Shown here: positions 17,873-27,438 of the stretch, in pieces | Numbering within the stretch: the first letter of the stretch is position 1 | Layout of the letters: each line of letters starts with the position of its first letter | DNA from: Hymenobacter terrenus | GTDB lineage: Bacteria > Bacteroidota > Bacteroidia > Cytophagales > Hymenobacteraceae | DNA: 64,000 nt | Direction of reading: 5' to 3' | Assembly: GCF_000972495.1 (NCBI RefSeq) | Contig: NZ_LATM01000002.1 | Location: forward strand, 428,134-492,133 | The notes under the pieces: generated by a model | Seen by the model: the letters and a program-made list of their open reading frames with translations, nothing else | What the model was told of the DNA's origin: nothing | Databases searched by the model: none | Translations under genes and position numbers: made by a program

Positions 17873-19780
17873 CTATTGCCCGGCAGCACCCACTGCCTGC
17901 TGGGGCCACTGGGCCAGCGGCTGCACTTTGTGTGCTGGTTTGGGCCCCGCACTGGCGGGCAGCAGCACTACCGTGAGCGCGTGCTTCGCATTAGCCGGCA
18001 GCGTCACCTCGAAGCCGAGCAAGGTGGTGCCAGGGTTGGGCGCGTCATACTCGTGGGGCGGAGTGGTCGGCCAGGTTTTGAGGGTGATGGCGGCGGGCTC
18101 GGCTACTTGTAACCGGAGCTTTTTGCCGCCCTGCGTCAACTCGGCAGTGGTAGCGTTGAGCAGTTTCACAGTAGCAGGCGTGAGCATGGTCCAGCGCACC
18201 GTGCTTTGGGTGCTGCCGGCCGTGAGCTCATCGCGCACCACCACGTAGCGACGGTCCACGATGGCGATGCCGCGCCGAGCGGCCGTCAGTGGGCCGGTGT
18301 AGAGCTTGCTTAGGTCCGCCGTGGCGCTCAAAAAATCGGACTCGGCCGACGTGCCGGTTAGTGGCGCGAAGGCGGTTGCCTCTTGCAGCGCATCATTGAT
18401 GGTGAGGGTATTGTGTACGTGGTTGGTGTAGCGGTACACGTCCCAGCGCTGCTTGCCCCACAGGTCCACACCCTTCGATTCCAGCGACTCATATTGCTGC
18501 ATACCGAAGTCCATGGCCCAGCGCACGCCGTCGGCATCGAGCACGAATGAGCCGACGTCCATGTGCCCGTGGCTGGTCGATGGGGAACCCCCCTTGAACC
18601 CTACATAGATAGCGGCTGGGTCGGTCCAGGAGGTGCGCATCAGGGCCACAGGGGTGGCGCCGGTGCCCACCCAGGGCGTAGGAGCGGGTGCCGGAATGTC
18701 TTTAATGGCAATGCCGCCGCTCCACAGCAGCAGAGCCGGTAGCAGGCGGTTTTTCACTAGGAGGTCACGGTCGGGAGCTTGCAACTGGGCACGTGCGCCC
18801 CACAGCAGCGAAGGCATGCGCAACTGGTCGGCAAACCAGAACATGGGAGGGGAAAGGGACATTTCACTGTTCTCGACCGAGTCAGAGAAATTAAAGGCCT
18901 TGCCGGTGGGGCCCACCATATTTTGTTGATAAGAGGCAGTCTTTAGAAAACCAGGCTGTTGAACCAAACCAAAGTTCTGACCAAAGGCCCTGTCCAGAGC
19001 GCTGATGAGCAGTATGTTGAAGCTGGTGCCGTAGCCCCAGTACATGGAGCCTTCCGGATAGGCGCCGTCGGGGCTGTAGGCGTGGCGCATTGAGGTGACA
19101 ACCGTCGTCACGGCGCGGTTAAGCAGCTTTCGAGCTAGCTCTGGCTGGTCCTCGTAAATAGCCAGGGCACCAAAAGCCATGCCCGTGTTGCAGACCTGGT
19201 TCCAGTTGTTGGTACTCGTCAGCCAGTCATTACTCTTTGGATCCAGGGAAGGTTCTAGGCCTTTATGTAGGATGGCCTCCCGAATGGTGGCGCGGGATGC
19301 TTTGGACAGATCCTGGTAGAGCCAGTCGTAGCCTAGGGCCACGCCGGTGGTCATTTCAGCCACGTCCAAGAAGTGCGAGGGGTTCCAATCGCTGAAGGCC
19401 GCGATGGCCAGTAGCTCCTGCTCGGCCCGCTGGCGGTACTTTCCCTGCCGCGTCATGCGCCAGGCGTAGGCCAGGAAAAACTCCCGACGGATGGATTCAC
19501 GCGAGACGTCCAGCAGTCGTCGGCCAATCATCGTTCGTTGCAGCAGGGGCAGGGTTAACATCTCATCGCATTCGGTCAGAATAGCTTGGTGTATTTGTTC
19601 CCACGCAGCATCCTTGCCAATGGTCTGCTTGATGGCCGCTTCCTGTCCTTGCAGCAGTAGTAGCCGTGGATGGACGGGCACGGTAGTCGTAGCCGCAATA
19701 GGCTCTGGCTGGGCTATGGCTATCAACTGGCTGAAAATAAGCGAGATTAGCAGAAGACTAAAGAGCGTGCTTGGATTCAT
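17873..19780 (-). CDS. Heparinase II/III family polysaccharide lyase (DUF4962-like N terminus)
   Basis: The 635-residue secreted protein has a signal peptide (residues 1-23) and an alpha/alpha-toroid from about 40 to 370. Conserved elements there are TSTNNWNQVCNTGM and YSPDGAYPEGSMYWGYG, which hold the Asn and Tyr positions used by heparinase II-like lyases. A beta-sandwich follows with STSHGHMDVGSFVLDADG, whose His-x-His is typical of the family, and NHVHNTLTIND. Such enzymes break uronic-acid polysaccharides by beta-elimination and leave a 4,5-unsaturated uronate end. That product is the substrate of the GH88 enzyme in the same locus, so the two probably act in series. The exact PL family and polymer are not decided by sequence alone. 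Confidence 0.87.
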   Translation of the reverse strand: MNPSTLFSLLLISLIFSQLIAIAQPEPIAATTTVPVHPRLLLLQGQEAAIKQTIGKDAAWEQIHQAILTECDEMLTLPLLQRTMIGRRLLDVSRESIRREFFLAYAWRMTRQGKYRQRAEQELLAIAAFSDWNPSHFLDVAEMTTGVALGYDWLYQDLSKASRATIREAILHKGLEPSLDPKSNDWLTSTNNWNQVCNTGMAFGALAIYEDQPELARKLLNRAVTTVVTSMRHAYSPDGAYPEGSMYWGYGTSFNILLISALDRAFGQNFGLVQQPGFLKTASYQQNMVGPTGKAFNFSDSVENSEMSLSPPMFWFADQLRMPSLLWGARAQLQAPDRDLLVKNRLLPALLLWSGGIAIKDIPAPAPTPWVGTGATPVALMRTSWTDPAAIYVGFKGGSPSTSHGHMDVGSFVLDADGVRWAMDFGMQQYESLESKGVDLWGKQRWDVYRYTNHVHNTLTINDALQEATAFAPLTGTSAESDFLSATADLSKLYTGPLTAARRGIAIVDRRYVVVRDELTAGSTQSTVRWTMLTPATVKLLNATTAELTQGGKKLRLQVAEPAAITLKTWPTTPPHEYDAPNPGTTLLGFEVTLPANAKHALTVVLLPASAGPKPAHKVQPLAQWPQQAVGAAGQ

Positions 19781-20075
19781 CGGCTAGATTGATTGCTAGT
19801 TAGAAGGTCTGTTTCGGTGCTAATGTAGCACTGCCTGGCAGGCTGCAGACCAGCAGTTGCGAAGAATATCCTGACTGCTCATGTGGTTATTTTTTGCGTA
19901 GCATGAGCAGCACCTCGTCACCTTTGGTCGACCTAGTAAAGCGTGGAGAAAGCTAGGCTAAAGCGGGCAGACCCACCGGCTGCGCATGTCACGTTTTGCT
20001 AAGTGGCTAACACGATATCAGGGGTGCGATACTGTAGATTACACCATCAGCATCGTGCGGACTCCACTAACGGAC

Positions 20076-21518
20076 CTAATAACCGGGATTTTGCTTCAGG
20101 TTGGGGTTGAGGGCGACTTCGCGGCTCGGAATCGGTAGCAGGCGGGCCTCCGGACGCGGATTGAGGTTGACGGTGGCGCGGTCCAGGGGCAAGTATTTGG
20201 TTTTGAAGGCTTGCATGGTACTCACCTCCTTGTCCCAGCGAATCAGGTCGTACCAGCGTTGGCCTTCAAAGCACAGCTCCACGCGCCGCTCCTGCTCGAT
20301 GGCCAGCTGCGTATCGGCGCTCGATAGGGTGAGGGGCTTGGCGGCCAGCCCGGCGCGGGTGCGGATGCGATTGAGTTGCGGGATGGCGAGAGCTGTTTTA
20401 CCGTTGTTGTTCAGCGCCTCGGCATACATAAGCAGCACGTCGGCGTAGCGCAGAATGGGCCAATCATTTTCGCCCTCGTTTTGCAGCGTCACGCGGTAGA
20501 TAAATTTCTTGGCCCAGTAGTAGGTTTCGGTGCCAATGTAGATGCCCAGAAAGGCATCGCGCCGCACGTCGCCCGGCTCGAAAGCATTGTACAAGTCCTG
20601 GGTGCCTACGCAGGTGCTGTTGCTAGTTACGGAGGTGATGCTCGTGCCTGAGGGCTGCGGCACGAAGTTGTGCACAAAGGAGTTACCCTCGCCAAAGCCG
20701 GTGGCCACATACTGCGCGGCAAACACAATCTCGGCGTTATTATCCTTGCCCAAGCCAAATACGTTCGCGATGTCGGGCAGAATCTGGTAGGTGTTGGCCG
20801 TCACTACCTGAGCCAGTTGGGCTTCAGCTTCGGGCCACTTTTTCTGCTGCAAATACACTTTGCCCAGCAGAGCCTGAGCCGCACCTTTGGTGGCCCGGCC
20901 TTTGTCGGCGGCGGCCGCGTAGGTCACGGGCAGGGCGGCTTCGGCGTCGAGCAGGTCCTTCTCAATCTGGGCATACACGTCGGCCGCTGGGCTGCGGTTG
21001 TACTTGTAGGCGTCCTGCTCCGAGGTAACTTCCGTGAGCACGAGCGGCACATCGCCGAAGTAGCGCACGAGGTTGAAGTACATCAGCGCCCGCAGAAACT
21101 TAGCCTCGCCGATGTACTGGGTCTTGGTAGCCGGGTTGGCGAAGGGCACTGGCTCGATTCGGGCCAGAATGATATTGGCCAGCGCTGTTGTGCGGTAGGC
21201 GTCGTTCCAGGCGCCGGAAATCTGGGGGGTGATGGGTGTCCAGGTGAGCTTGTCGAACGGCCCCTGGCTGCCTTCGCTTTCGCCGAAGGTCCGGGCGTTG
21301 TCGGCTGGCAGCTCCGAGTAGAGGTAGTAGTTGTTGTAGATGCCGCGAAGGTTGGCATAACTACCAGTGAGGGCGGCCCGGAAATCGGCTTCAGTTTTAT
21401 AGTAGTTCGCAACGGGAATATTGTCATCGGGCTTGATGTCAACGAATTTGTTGCAGCTGCTGCCCACCAACAGGCTGGCCAGCAGCACGACGCGCAAAGA
21501 GAGGAAATACCGTTTCAT
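20076..21518 (-). CDS. susD: SusD/RagB family outer-membrane glycan-binding lipoprotein
   Basis: The 480-residue protein starts with a lipoprotein signal (MKRYFLSLRVVLLASLLVGSSC, lipobox GSSC with Cys22), so it is anchored in the outer membrane. The SusD N-terminal domain follows (DFRAALTGSYANLRG), then tetratricopeptide-like helices (KGAAQALLGKVYLQQKKW). The C-terminal family motif is RYADVLLMYAEALNN plus QRWYDLIRWDKE, and the protein ends NPNLKQNPGY, as most SusD proteins do. It lies 26 bp after susC and should form the lid of that transporter, binding oligosaccharides at the surface. The 295 bp between it and the next gene downstream (19781-20075) hold nothing recognisable. Length is normal. 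Confidence 0.95.
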   Translation of the reverse strand: MKRYFLSLRVVLLASLLVGSSCNKFVDIKPDDNIPVANYYKTEADFRAALTGSYANLRGIYNNYYLYSELPADNARTFGESEGSQGPFDKLTWTPITPQISGAWNDAYRTTALANIILARIEPVPFANPATKTQYIGEAKFLRALMYFNLVRYFGDVPLVLTEVTSEQDAYKYNRSPAADVYAQIEKDLLDAEAALPVTYAAAADKGRATKGAAQALLGKVYLQQKKWPEAEAQLAQVVTANTYQILPDIANVFGLGKDNNAEIVFAAQYVATGFGEGNSFVHNFVPQPSGTSITSVTSNSTCVGTQDLYNAFEPGDVRRDAFLGIYIGTETYYWAKKFIYRVTLQNEGENDWPILRYADVLLMYAEALNNNGKTALAIPQLNRIRTRAGLAAKPLTLSSADTQLAIEQERRVELCFEGQRWYDLIRWDKEVSTMQAFKTKYLPLDRATVNLNPRPEARLLPIPSREVALNPNLKQNPGY

Positions 21519-21544
21519 ACCAAGAATAGTAGAATAGTAAAGAA

Positions 21545-24500
21545 TTAAAAGCCGATGTTGAGGCCCACGGTGTAGGTGCGGGAGGCGGGGTAACTGCTCT
21601 GGTCGAGGCCCGGCCGGGTGAGCCCGCCGTTGGTGCCGCCGGTGAATACGCCGCTGTTGACGTTGACTTCGGGATTGAGACCGGGGTAGTCGGTGAAGGT
21701 GTACAGGTTCTGGCCGGTCACGTAGAGGCGCACCGATTGCAGCTTGGCCCGTTGCAGCAGAGCCGACTGGAAAGTGTAGCCCAGCGTAGCGTTGCGCACG
21801 CGCAGAAACGAGCCATTGAACATCACCCGGTTGGTGAGCTGGCTGCCCGGGGTGATACCGCCGGCGCCCGGCTGCGGGTAGTAAGCATCACTTGGGTTCT
21901 CTGGGTCAAACATGTTGTCGGCTACCTGCCTGATGGTGTTGAAACCGCCGCCGATAGAGGTCAGGTGGCGCAGGTTGCCATTGATGATGTCGATGCCCTG
22001 CACCCCTTGCAGAATCAGCCCGAGGTCGAAATTCTTGTACTGCACAGTTTGTGAGAGGCCGTAGGTAAAGTCCGGCACACCCTTGCCCAGCAGGGTACGG
22101 TCGCCTTCATTGATGACGCCGTCGCCGTTGGTGTCCTGAATAACCCAGTTGCCGATTTTGTCGCCTTTGTTGGTGAGCGTGCCGGTTTGGGCATACCTGG
22201 CCAAGTCTTCAGTGTTCTGAAATACGCCCAGTACTTTAAAGCCGTACATGTTGCCCAGGGGCTGGCCTACCTGCACCTGGTACACGTTGTTCCAGCCAAA
22301 GTTGGCAGCCTCCGCTGGGAAGGCGGCGGGGCCGCCCAGGTCGAGCACCTTCGAGCGGTTGCCCGAGATGTTCCCGTTGATGGTCCACTTCACGGCGCCT
22401 AGTTGCAGGTTAGCCATGGTAGCCAGCTCCAGGCCGCGGTTTTGCAGTTTGCCCACATTGGTGCGGTAGCTAGTGGCGTAGCCCACCAGGCCGGGCAAGT
22501 CGCGGTTTTGCAGCATGCCCGTGGTCGTCCGGTTATAGAAGTCCAGTGTCACCACGAACTTATCGGCCAGGAAGCCCATTTCCAGGCCCAAATCGGTTTG
22601 CTGGTTCTTTTCCCAGGTCAGGTTGGGATTGGCTAGGCCGCTTTGGTTGTAGCCAATGGCCCGCACCCCGTTGAAGCTGTAGTTGACGTTGGCGACATTG
22701 TTGAGGTAGGTGAAGCTGCCGATGTTGGCGTTGCCCGTTTCGCCGTAGCTGGCCCGCACCTTCAGCTCACTCATGGCGTTCCGGATGCCCTCCCAGAAGG
22801 GCTCTTCGCTCACGCGCCAGGCCACCGAAGCCGACGGAAATGTGCCAAAACGGTTGTTTGAGCCGAAGCGCGAGGATGCATCACTGCGCAGCGCCGCTGA
22901 GGCGATGTAGCGCTTCTTGTAGTTGTAGGTGAGACGGCCGGCATACGATAAAAACGCATTCTTATCGAATCCCAACTCGCCTATCCGGTCGGGTGAGGCC
23001 AGTGGGTTCTCCAGCAGCGTGTTGGCAAACGAGCCGTTGCGGCCGGCCGTGGCCGTGGAGCGCAGCTGGAATTTTTGCAGCGAATACAGCCCGAGCACCG
23101 TGAATTCATGGTCGCCGATGCTCTTTGAATACGTCGCCGTATTTTCCCAGAGGTAATCAACTGACACCGCCTGCGACTCGCGCCCGAATACCGACGAAAG
23201 CACCGGCGTGGACAAGTTGGCCTGGGGCGCCGCCTCGGTGGCCAGCGTGGCTGGAATGTAGGCGTGCTGCTGGTCGATGTTGACCGTGGAGCCCACGCTG
23301 GTTTTCAACCGCAGGCCTTCCAGCGGCTCCCACTCCAGGTAGCTGTTGCCGAACAGGCGGTAGTTGCGCAGTCGGTTCTGATTCAGCTCAACCACCGAGA
23401 GCGGATTGAACAAGTTGCTCGTGTAAAACACCGTGCCGTTGGGGTTACGCTCGGGCACGTTGTAGCCCTGACCGTAGTCGCCGTTGGGCAGAAACAGCGG
23501 GATGGTGGGTGGTAGTAGCGGGGCCGCGCCCGTCACGTTGGGCACCCCACGGGTGCCGCCAGTTTCGCTGCCATTGGAGCCGTTGTAACCGCCGGCGGCC
23601 GACTGCCGGTCCTGCACGGTGTAGCTCGGGGCTATCGAAACCCCGATTTTCAGCTTGGGCACCAGAGTCGCGTCGAGGTTGAAGCGCAGATTGTAGCGGT
23701 CGTAAGCCGTGCCCTTAAGCACGCCATCCTGTTGGAAGTAGCCCCCCGAAACCGAGAACCGCGCCTTGTCCGAACCACCCGAAGCCGACAGCTGGTAATC
23801 GCTGATGCGGGCTGTGCGGTAAATCTGGTCCTGCCAGTCGGTGTCCGGAAGCGTGGAAATATCCAGGCTAGGCACGTCGAACGCCGTTTGGGCGGGCGGG
23901 TTGGGGTAGCGGCTGACGCGGGCCGCGAAGCGCACTAGCTTCACGTACTCGTCGCGATTGAGCACGTCCAGTTTCTTGTTAATCTGTTGCAAGCCCGTGT
24001 AGGCCGTGAAGCTGAACACCGTTTTGCCGGCCTTGCCGCGCTTGGTGGTCACGATGACCACGCCGTTGGCCGCCCGCGAGCCGTAGATGGCCGCCGAAGC
24101 CGCATCCTTCAGCACTTCAATCGAGGCAATGTCCGTCGGGTTGAGGGCGTTGAACTGTGTGGCATCTTGCAGCGGGTAGCCATCCACCACGTACAGTGGG
24201 TCGGCGCTGGTGCCCAGCGAGGTACCACCCCGGATGACGATGCTGGGAGCCGCGCCCGGCGTGCCACCGCGGTCCGACTGCACCACCACGCCGGGTGCCA
24301 GCGCCGCCAGTGCCTCCCCCGGCGTGCCCACCGGCTGCCGGCCAATGTCCTCGCCGCCAATGCTGCTGATGGCCGTCGAGACCACCTTACGCGACTGTGT
24401 GCCGTAGCCAATCACCACCACTTCCTTGAGTTTCTCGGTGTCCTCCTTCAGCGTCACCTTGAACTCGGTTTGGCCGGCCACCGCTACGTCCTGCGGTTGA

Positions 24501-24814
24501 TAGCCAATAAAGCTGAAGCGGAGCACTGGGTCGGTGACGGTGGCAGGCACATCCAGAGTAAAGCTACCATCGGCCCCTGTAGTCGTGCCCAGCGTGGTGC
24601 CTTTCACCAGCACGGTTACGCCGGGGATGCCGTTGCCTTTCTCATCAATCACCCGGCCGCTAACCTGAGCCGCGGGCTTAGAGGTGGCAGTCTGGGTCGC
24701 AATGCCGCCGGGCCTTGGGGTGGTGGGCAAGGCTTGCACTGTCGGCGACAGCGACAAGCCCCCGAGCAACGCCGACACCACCAGCCACTGCGGGGAGAGT
24801 AATTGAGGAGTCAT
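21545..24814 (-). CDS. susC: SusC/RagA family TonB-dependent outer-membrane transporter
   Basis: The 1089-residue protein begins with a signal peptide and then a carboxypeptidase-regulatory-like domain (about residues 48-130, VSGRVIDEKGNGIPGVTVLV). The SusC hallmark follows with a TonB-box-like EVVVIGYGTQSRK. The plug domain carries PLYVVDGYPLQ and SIEVLKDAASAAIYGSRAAN. The remainder is a 22-strand barrel ending in aromatic GLNIGF. It imports oligosaccharides through the outer membrane with SusD, using energy from TonB/ExbBD. It follows the GH88 gene by 122 bp in the same direction. The lyase and GH88 neighbours suggest a uronic-acid-containing glycan. No lesion is seen. Confidence 0.96.
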   Translation of the reverse strand: MTPQLLSPQWLVVSALLGGLSLSPTVQALPTTPRPGGIATQTATSKPAAQVSGRVIDEKGNGIPGVTVLVKGTTLGTTTGADGSFTLDVPATVTDPVLRFSFIGYQPQDVAVAGQTEFKVTLKEDTEKLKEVVVIGYGTQSRKVVSTAISSIGGEDIGRQPVGTPGEALAALAPGVVVQSDRGGTPGAAPSIVIRGGTSLGTSADPLYVVDGYPLQDATQFNALNPTDIASIEVLKDAASAAIYGSRAANGVVIVTTKRGKAGKTVFSFTAYTGLQQINKKLDVLNRDEYVKLVRFAARVSRYPNPPAQTAFDVPSLDISTLPDTDWQDQIYRTARISDYQLSASGGSDKARFSVSGGYFQQDGVLKGTAYDRYNLRFNLDATLVPKLKIGVSIAPSYTVQDRQSAAGGYNGSNGSETGGTRGVPNVTGAAPLLPPTIPLFLPNGDYGQGYNVPERNPNGTVFYTSNLFNPLSVVELNQNRLRNYRLFGNSYLEWEPLEGLRLKTSVGSTVNIDQQHAYIPATLATEAAPQANLSTPVLSSVFGRESQAVSVDYLWENTATYSKSIGDHEFTVLGLYSLQKFQLRSTATAGRNGSFANTLLENPLASPDRIGELGFDKNAFLSYAGRLTYNYKKRYIASAALRSDASSRFGSNNRFGTFPSASVAWRVSEEPFWEGIRNAMSELKVRASYGETGNANIGSFTYLNNVANVNYSFNGVRAIGYNQSGLANPNLTWEKNQQTDLGLEMGFLADKFVVTLDFYNRTTTGMLQNRDLPGLVGYATSYRTNVGKLQNRGLELATMANLQLGAVKWTINGNISGNRSKVLDLGGPAAFPAEAANFGWNNVYQVQVGQPLGNMYGFKVLGVFQNTEDLARYAQTGTLTNKGDKIGNWVIQDTNGDGVINEGDRTLLGKGVPDFTYGLSQTVQYKNFDLGLILQGVQGIDIINGNLRHLTSIGGGFNTIRQVADNMFDPENPSDAYYPQPGAGGITPGSQLTNRVMFNGSFLRVRNATLGYTFQSALLQRAKLQSVRLYVTGQNLYTFTDYPGLNPEVNVNSGVFTGGTNGGLTRPGLDQSSYPASRTYTVGLNIGF

Positions 24815-24936
24815 GGGAATTTGGGAAAAGATGAGAGAAACGTATTTGAACCCGAGAAAAGGAAAGGGAACAGCGACCCAGCCCTCGCCTCTTAGCGGTG
24901 GGGAAATGCTACTGTTGGGCAGCAGAATTGGCTTAG

Positions 24937-26127
24937 CTAGAATTGGTAGGCGGGCAGTTTGCGCAGGGCCTCGTAGCGGAGCAGGGCTTCGAGATAGTAG
25001 TAGTCGGCGTACACCAGCGGCACGTCGATTTCCGACTTGTGGGGCTTGGAGCCCACGGAGTGCTTGAGCAGGAAGTGGTTGTTCTCGCCGAGCTTGGCGC
25101 GGTAGGCGGGGCTAGCCAGGCTTTGGAGCATCTGCACGGCGGCCTGGTAGTAAGCCTTGCCCTCCTTGCCCGAGTAGGTGCACAGCTCCAGCAAGGCCGA
25201 AGCGGCAATGGCGCCAGCCGAAGCGTCACGCTCCTCGGTGGGGATGCCCGGGGCGTTGAAGTCCCAGTAGGGAATCTTGTCGGCGGGCAGCTTGGGGTGC
25301 TGGAGGTAGAAGTCGGCAATGCGGCGGGCCTGGGCCAGGTATTTCGGGTTCTTGGTTTCGCGGTACATGACCGTGTAGCCGTACAGGCCCCAGGTCTGGC
25401 CCCGCGCCCAGGCCGACTCGTCGGCGTAGCCCTGGTGGGTTTTGCGCTGGAGCACCTGCCCACCCGGCCCGTAGCAGACCACGTGGTAGGAGCTGTAGTC
25501 GGGCCGAAAGTGGTTCTTGAGCGTGCTGTCGGCGTGCGAGAGACAGAGGTTGTAGAGCTTTTTGTCACCTGATTCCTTGGCCGCCCAGAAGAGATACTCC
25601 AGGTTCATCATGTTGTCGATGATGACGGGGTAGCGGTAGCCGGCGTGCTCGTTCCAGCTCTTGATGACGCCGACCTCGGGGTGGAAGCGCGTGGCCAGCG
25701 ACTGGGCGCCGGTGAGCAAAATAGGCCGGTAGGCGGCGTTCTTGGTCAGCCGGTAGCCGTTGCCCAGCGAGCAGTAGAGCATGAAGCCCAGGTCGTGCGT
25801 GCTCGTGTTCTGTTGCTCCGAGCTCAGGGCCAAGCTCCATTTGTTGGCGGCGGCTTTCCATTTCGGGTCCTTCGTCTGCTCAAACAGGTACCAGAGTGAG
25901 CCGCCGAAAAAGCCGCTGCACCACCACGAGGGAGGCATGTCCTTCAGCGAGCCATCGGGGTTGATGGAGTGCGGCGTCTGTTTCAGGTCGGGGTGGGTTT
26001 GCAGCAGCCGCTCGTACTGCTGCCCGGCCAAGGCAAACTCCTTGGCGACATCAAGCGTGGGCGTCTGCGCCAGAATGGTTCCGGCTGTGAGCAGTAGTTG
26101 AAACAAGAGGCCAACTTTCTTAACCAT
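24937..26127 (-). CDS. GH88 unsaturated glucuronyl hydrolase
   Basis: Starting at the ATG at 26127 the protein has 396 residues and a signal peptide ending in TAGTILAQ. The frame is open for another 200 codons upstream, but those codons only shadow the neighbouring kinase/permease chimaera. The family's two catalytic aspartates are visible: Asp112 in STHDLGFML and Asp171 in YPVIIDNMMNLEYL. The alpha/alpha-barrel runs to the end, with WARGQTWGLYGYTVMYRET as another conserved block. GH88 enzymes hydrate the 4,5-unsaturated uronic acid left by polysaccharide lyases and release it from the oligomer. The gene lies between the kinase/permease chimaera (77 bp upstream) and susC. A periplasmic site is likely because of the signal peptide. 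Confidence 0.92.
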   Translation of the reverse strand: MVKKVGLLFQLLLTAGTILAQTPTLDVAKEFALAGQQYERLLQTHPDLKQTPHSINPDGSLKDMPPSWWCSGFFGGSLWYLFEQTKDPKWKAAANKWSLALSSEQQNTSTHDLGFMLYCSLGNGYRLTKNAAYRPILLTGAQSLATRFHPEVGVIKSWNEHAGYRYPVIIDNMMNLEYLFWAAKESGDKKLYNLCLSHADSTLKNHFRPDYSSYHVVCYGPGGQVLQRKTHQGYADESAWARGQTWGLYGYTVMYRETKNPKYLAQARRIADFYLQHPKLPADKIPYWDFNAPGIPTEERDASAGAIAASALLELCTYSGKEGKAYYQAAVQMLQSLASPAYRAKLGENNHFLLKHSVGSKPHKSEIDVPLVYADYYYLEALLRYEALRKLPAYQF

Positions 26128-26204
26128 GGAATGAACCAGCAAAATGGGTGGAGTTTGGAGTTGAGTAGCAGTGAGGAAAGGGTAGTAGCTAATGGCTAGT
26201 GGGC

Positions 26205-27392
26205 TCAGGCCCGCGCCGGGCAGTTGCCGCACAGCCCGCCGTACCAGACGATGTATAAATAGCAGAGCAGCGGCAGGGCAAATGCCCAGCGCAGGCTGCT
26301 CACATCGGCCACGTAGCCTAATAGCGTCGGGATAACGGCCCTGCCCACAATGGCCGCGCACAGCAGCTCCGAGGCCTCCTCGGTGCGCCGCCCCAGCCCG
26401 ACCAGGACCAGCGAGAAAATGGCCGAGAACATGAGCGAATTCATTAGTCCCACGGCCAGCAGACTGTACTGTGCCACAGTTTCGTGCGTGCTGATGCTCA
26501 GCCCCACCAGCGCTACCGCTCCCAGCGCATTGATAGAGAGCAGCTGGCGCGGCCGGATATGGCCCAACAGATAGGCGCCGAGGAAACGGCCCACCAGGGC
26601 CGCGCCCCAGTAATACTTTACTTGAAAGCTGGCATCCTGAGCCGAGAGCTCCCAGGCGTCGGTCTGTTGCAGGTAGTTCACCAAGTGCGAGCCAATGGCT
26701 ACCTCGGCCCCTACGTAGGCGAAAATGCCCACCACGCCCCAAGCTAGGTGCGTGTGCTGCCAGGCCGGGCGTTGGTCCGTGGCCCGGAAGCTATCGGCTG
26801 CCGGGTATTTAACCACAGCGGGCCGGCCCAGCCAGGTCATTACCTCCGCCAGTTCCGTCTCGTTGAGCTTGAACAAATCGGCCTGCCGAAGCAGGTACTT
26901 CACCACTTCCCGGGAGTAATGCGGGGCCCGCAGATTCAGGTCGAAGACCTTAAAGCCGGCGTGCTGCAGCAGGCGATACAAGGTTTCGCGACTTACTGCG
27001 CTACGGGCGGCCAGCGAGCCATACACCAGCATTTGAGCCTCGCTGGTGGCCGTGCGCAGGGCGTCGGTGTGCTGAATGTAATCCCAGGCCAGAGGCTGGG
27101 CAATCTTATAAACTACCTGCTCGCTGCCGGCCCGGATGTTGGCTTTGGCCACTCCGGTGAGGTGAGTGGCGCTGAGCTGCACCAGTTCCGGATTGAGGCC
27201 GCGAGCCGATAAAAAGGTTAGCAGCTCGCGGCCCAACTCATCATCACCCACCCGGCTGATGAGCCGCACGGCCTGCCCGAGTTGGTGCAGGTGTAGGGCC
27301 ACGTTGCACGGAGCCCCACCGGGTTGCCGGCCCGTGGGCAACACATCCCAGAGAGCTTCTCCATAACAAATAATTGGGCTAGGCGAATACAT
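26205..27392 (-). CDS. Chimaera: PfkB-type sugar kinase N terminus fused to an FucP-type sugar permease C terminus
   Basis: One open 395-residue frame joins parts of two unrelated proteins. Residues 1 to about 195 are the front two thirds of a PfkB carbohydrate kinase such as fructokinase. They begin IICYGEALWDVLPTGRQPGG with GGAPCNVALHL and reach NETELAEVMTWLGRP. The kinase's C-terminal ATP site and catalytic GxGD motif are absent. From about residue 205 it becomes the second half of an FucP-like MFS permease (WGVVGIFAYVGAEVAIGS, YYWGAALVGRFLGAYLLG). Five or six membrane helices follow. The joint lies near VVKYPAADSFRATDQRP. An in-frame deletion across two adjacent genes explains this best. 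Neither activity is likely to survive. It heads the PUL operon. Confidence 0.85.
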   Translation of the reverse strand: MYSPSPIICYGEALWDVLPTGRQPGGAPCNVALHLHQLGQAVRLISRVGDDELGRELLTFLSARGLNPELVQLSATHLTGVAKANIRAGSEQVVYKIAQPLAWDYIQHTDALRTATSEAQMLVYGSLAARSAVSRETLYRLLQHAGFKVFDLNLRAPHYSREVVKYLLRQADLFKLNETELAEVMTWLGRPAVVKYPAADSFRATDQRPAWQHTHLAWGVVGIFAYVGAEVAIGSHLVNYLQQTDAWELSAQDASFQVKYYWGAALVGRFLGAYLLGHIRPRQLLSINALGAVALVGLSISTHETVAQYSLLAVGLMNSLMFSAIFSLVLVGLGRRTEEASELLCAAIVGRAVIPTLLGYVADVSSLRWAFALPLLCYLYIVWYGGLCGNCPARA

Positions 27393-27438
27393 AGTCGGAA
27401 CGGATTAGAACAAATGTCCGCCAGTGCCTAAACCGGAG

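Noticed and set aside
20670..24802. Long plus-strand frames opposite susC and susD
   Set aside because: They are GC-rich antisense shadows of clear genes with family motifs on the minus strand.
26128..26742. N-terminal 200-codon extension of the GH88 frame
   Set aside because: It overlaps the kinase/permease chimaera in another frame, has odd composition, and the signal peptide begins at the ATG at 26127.
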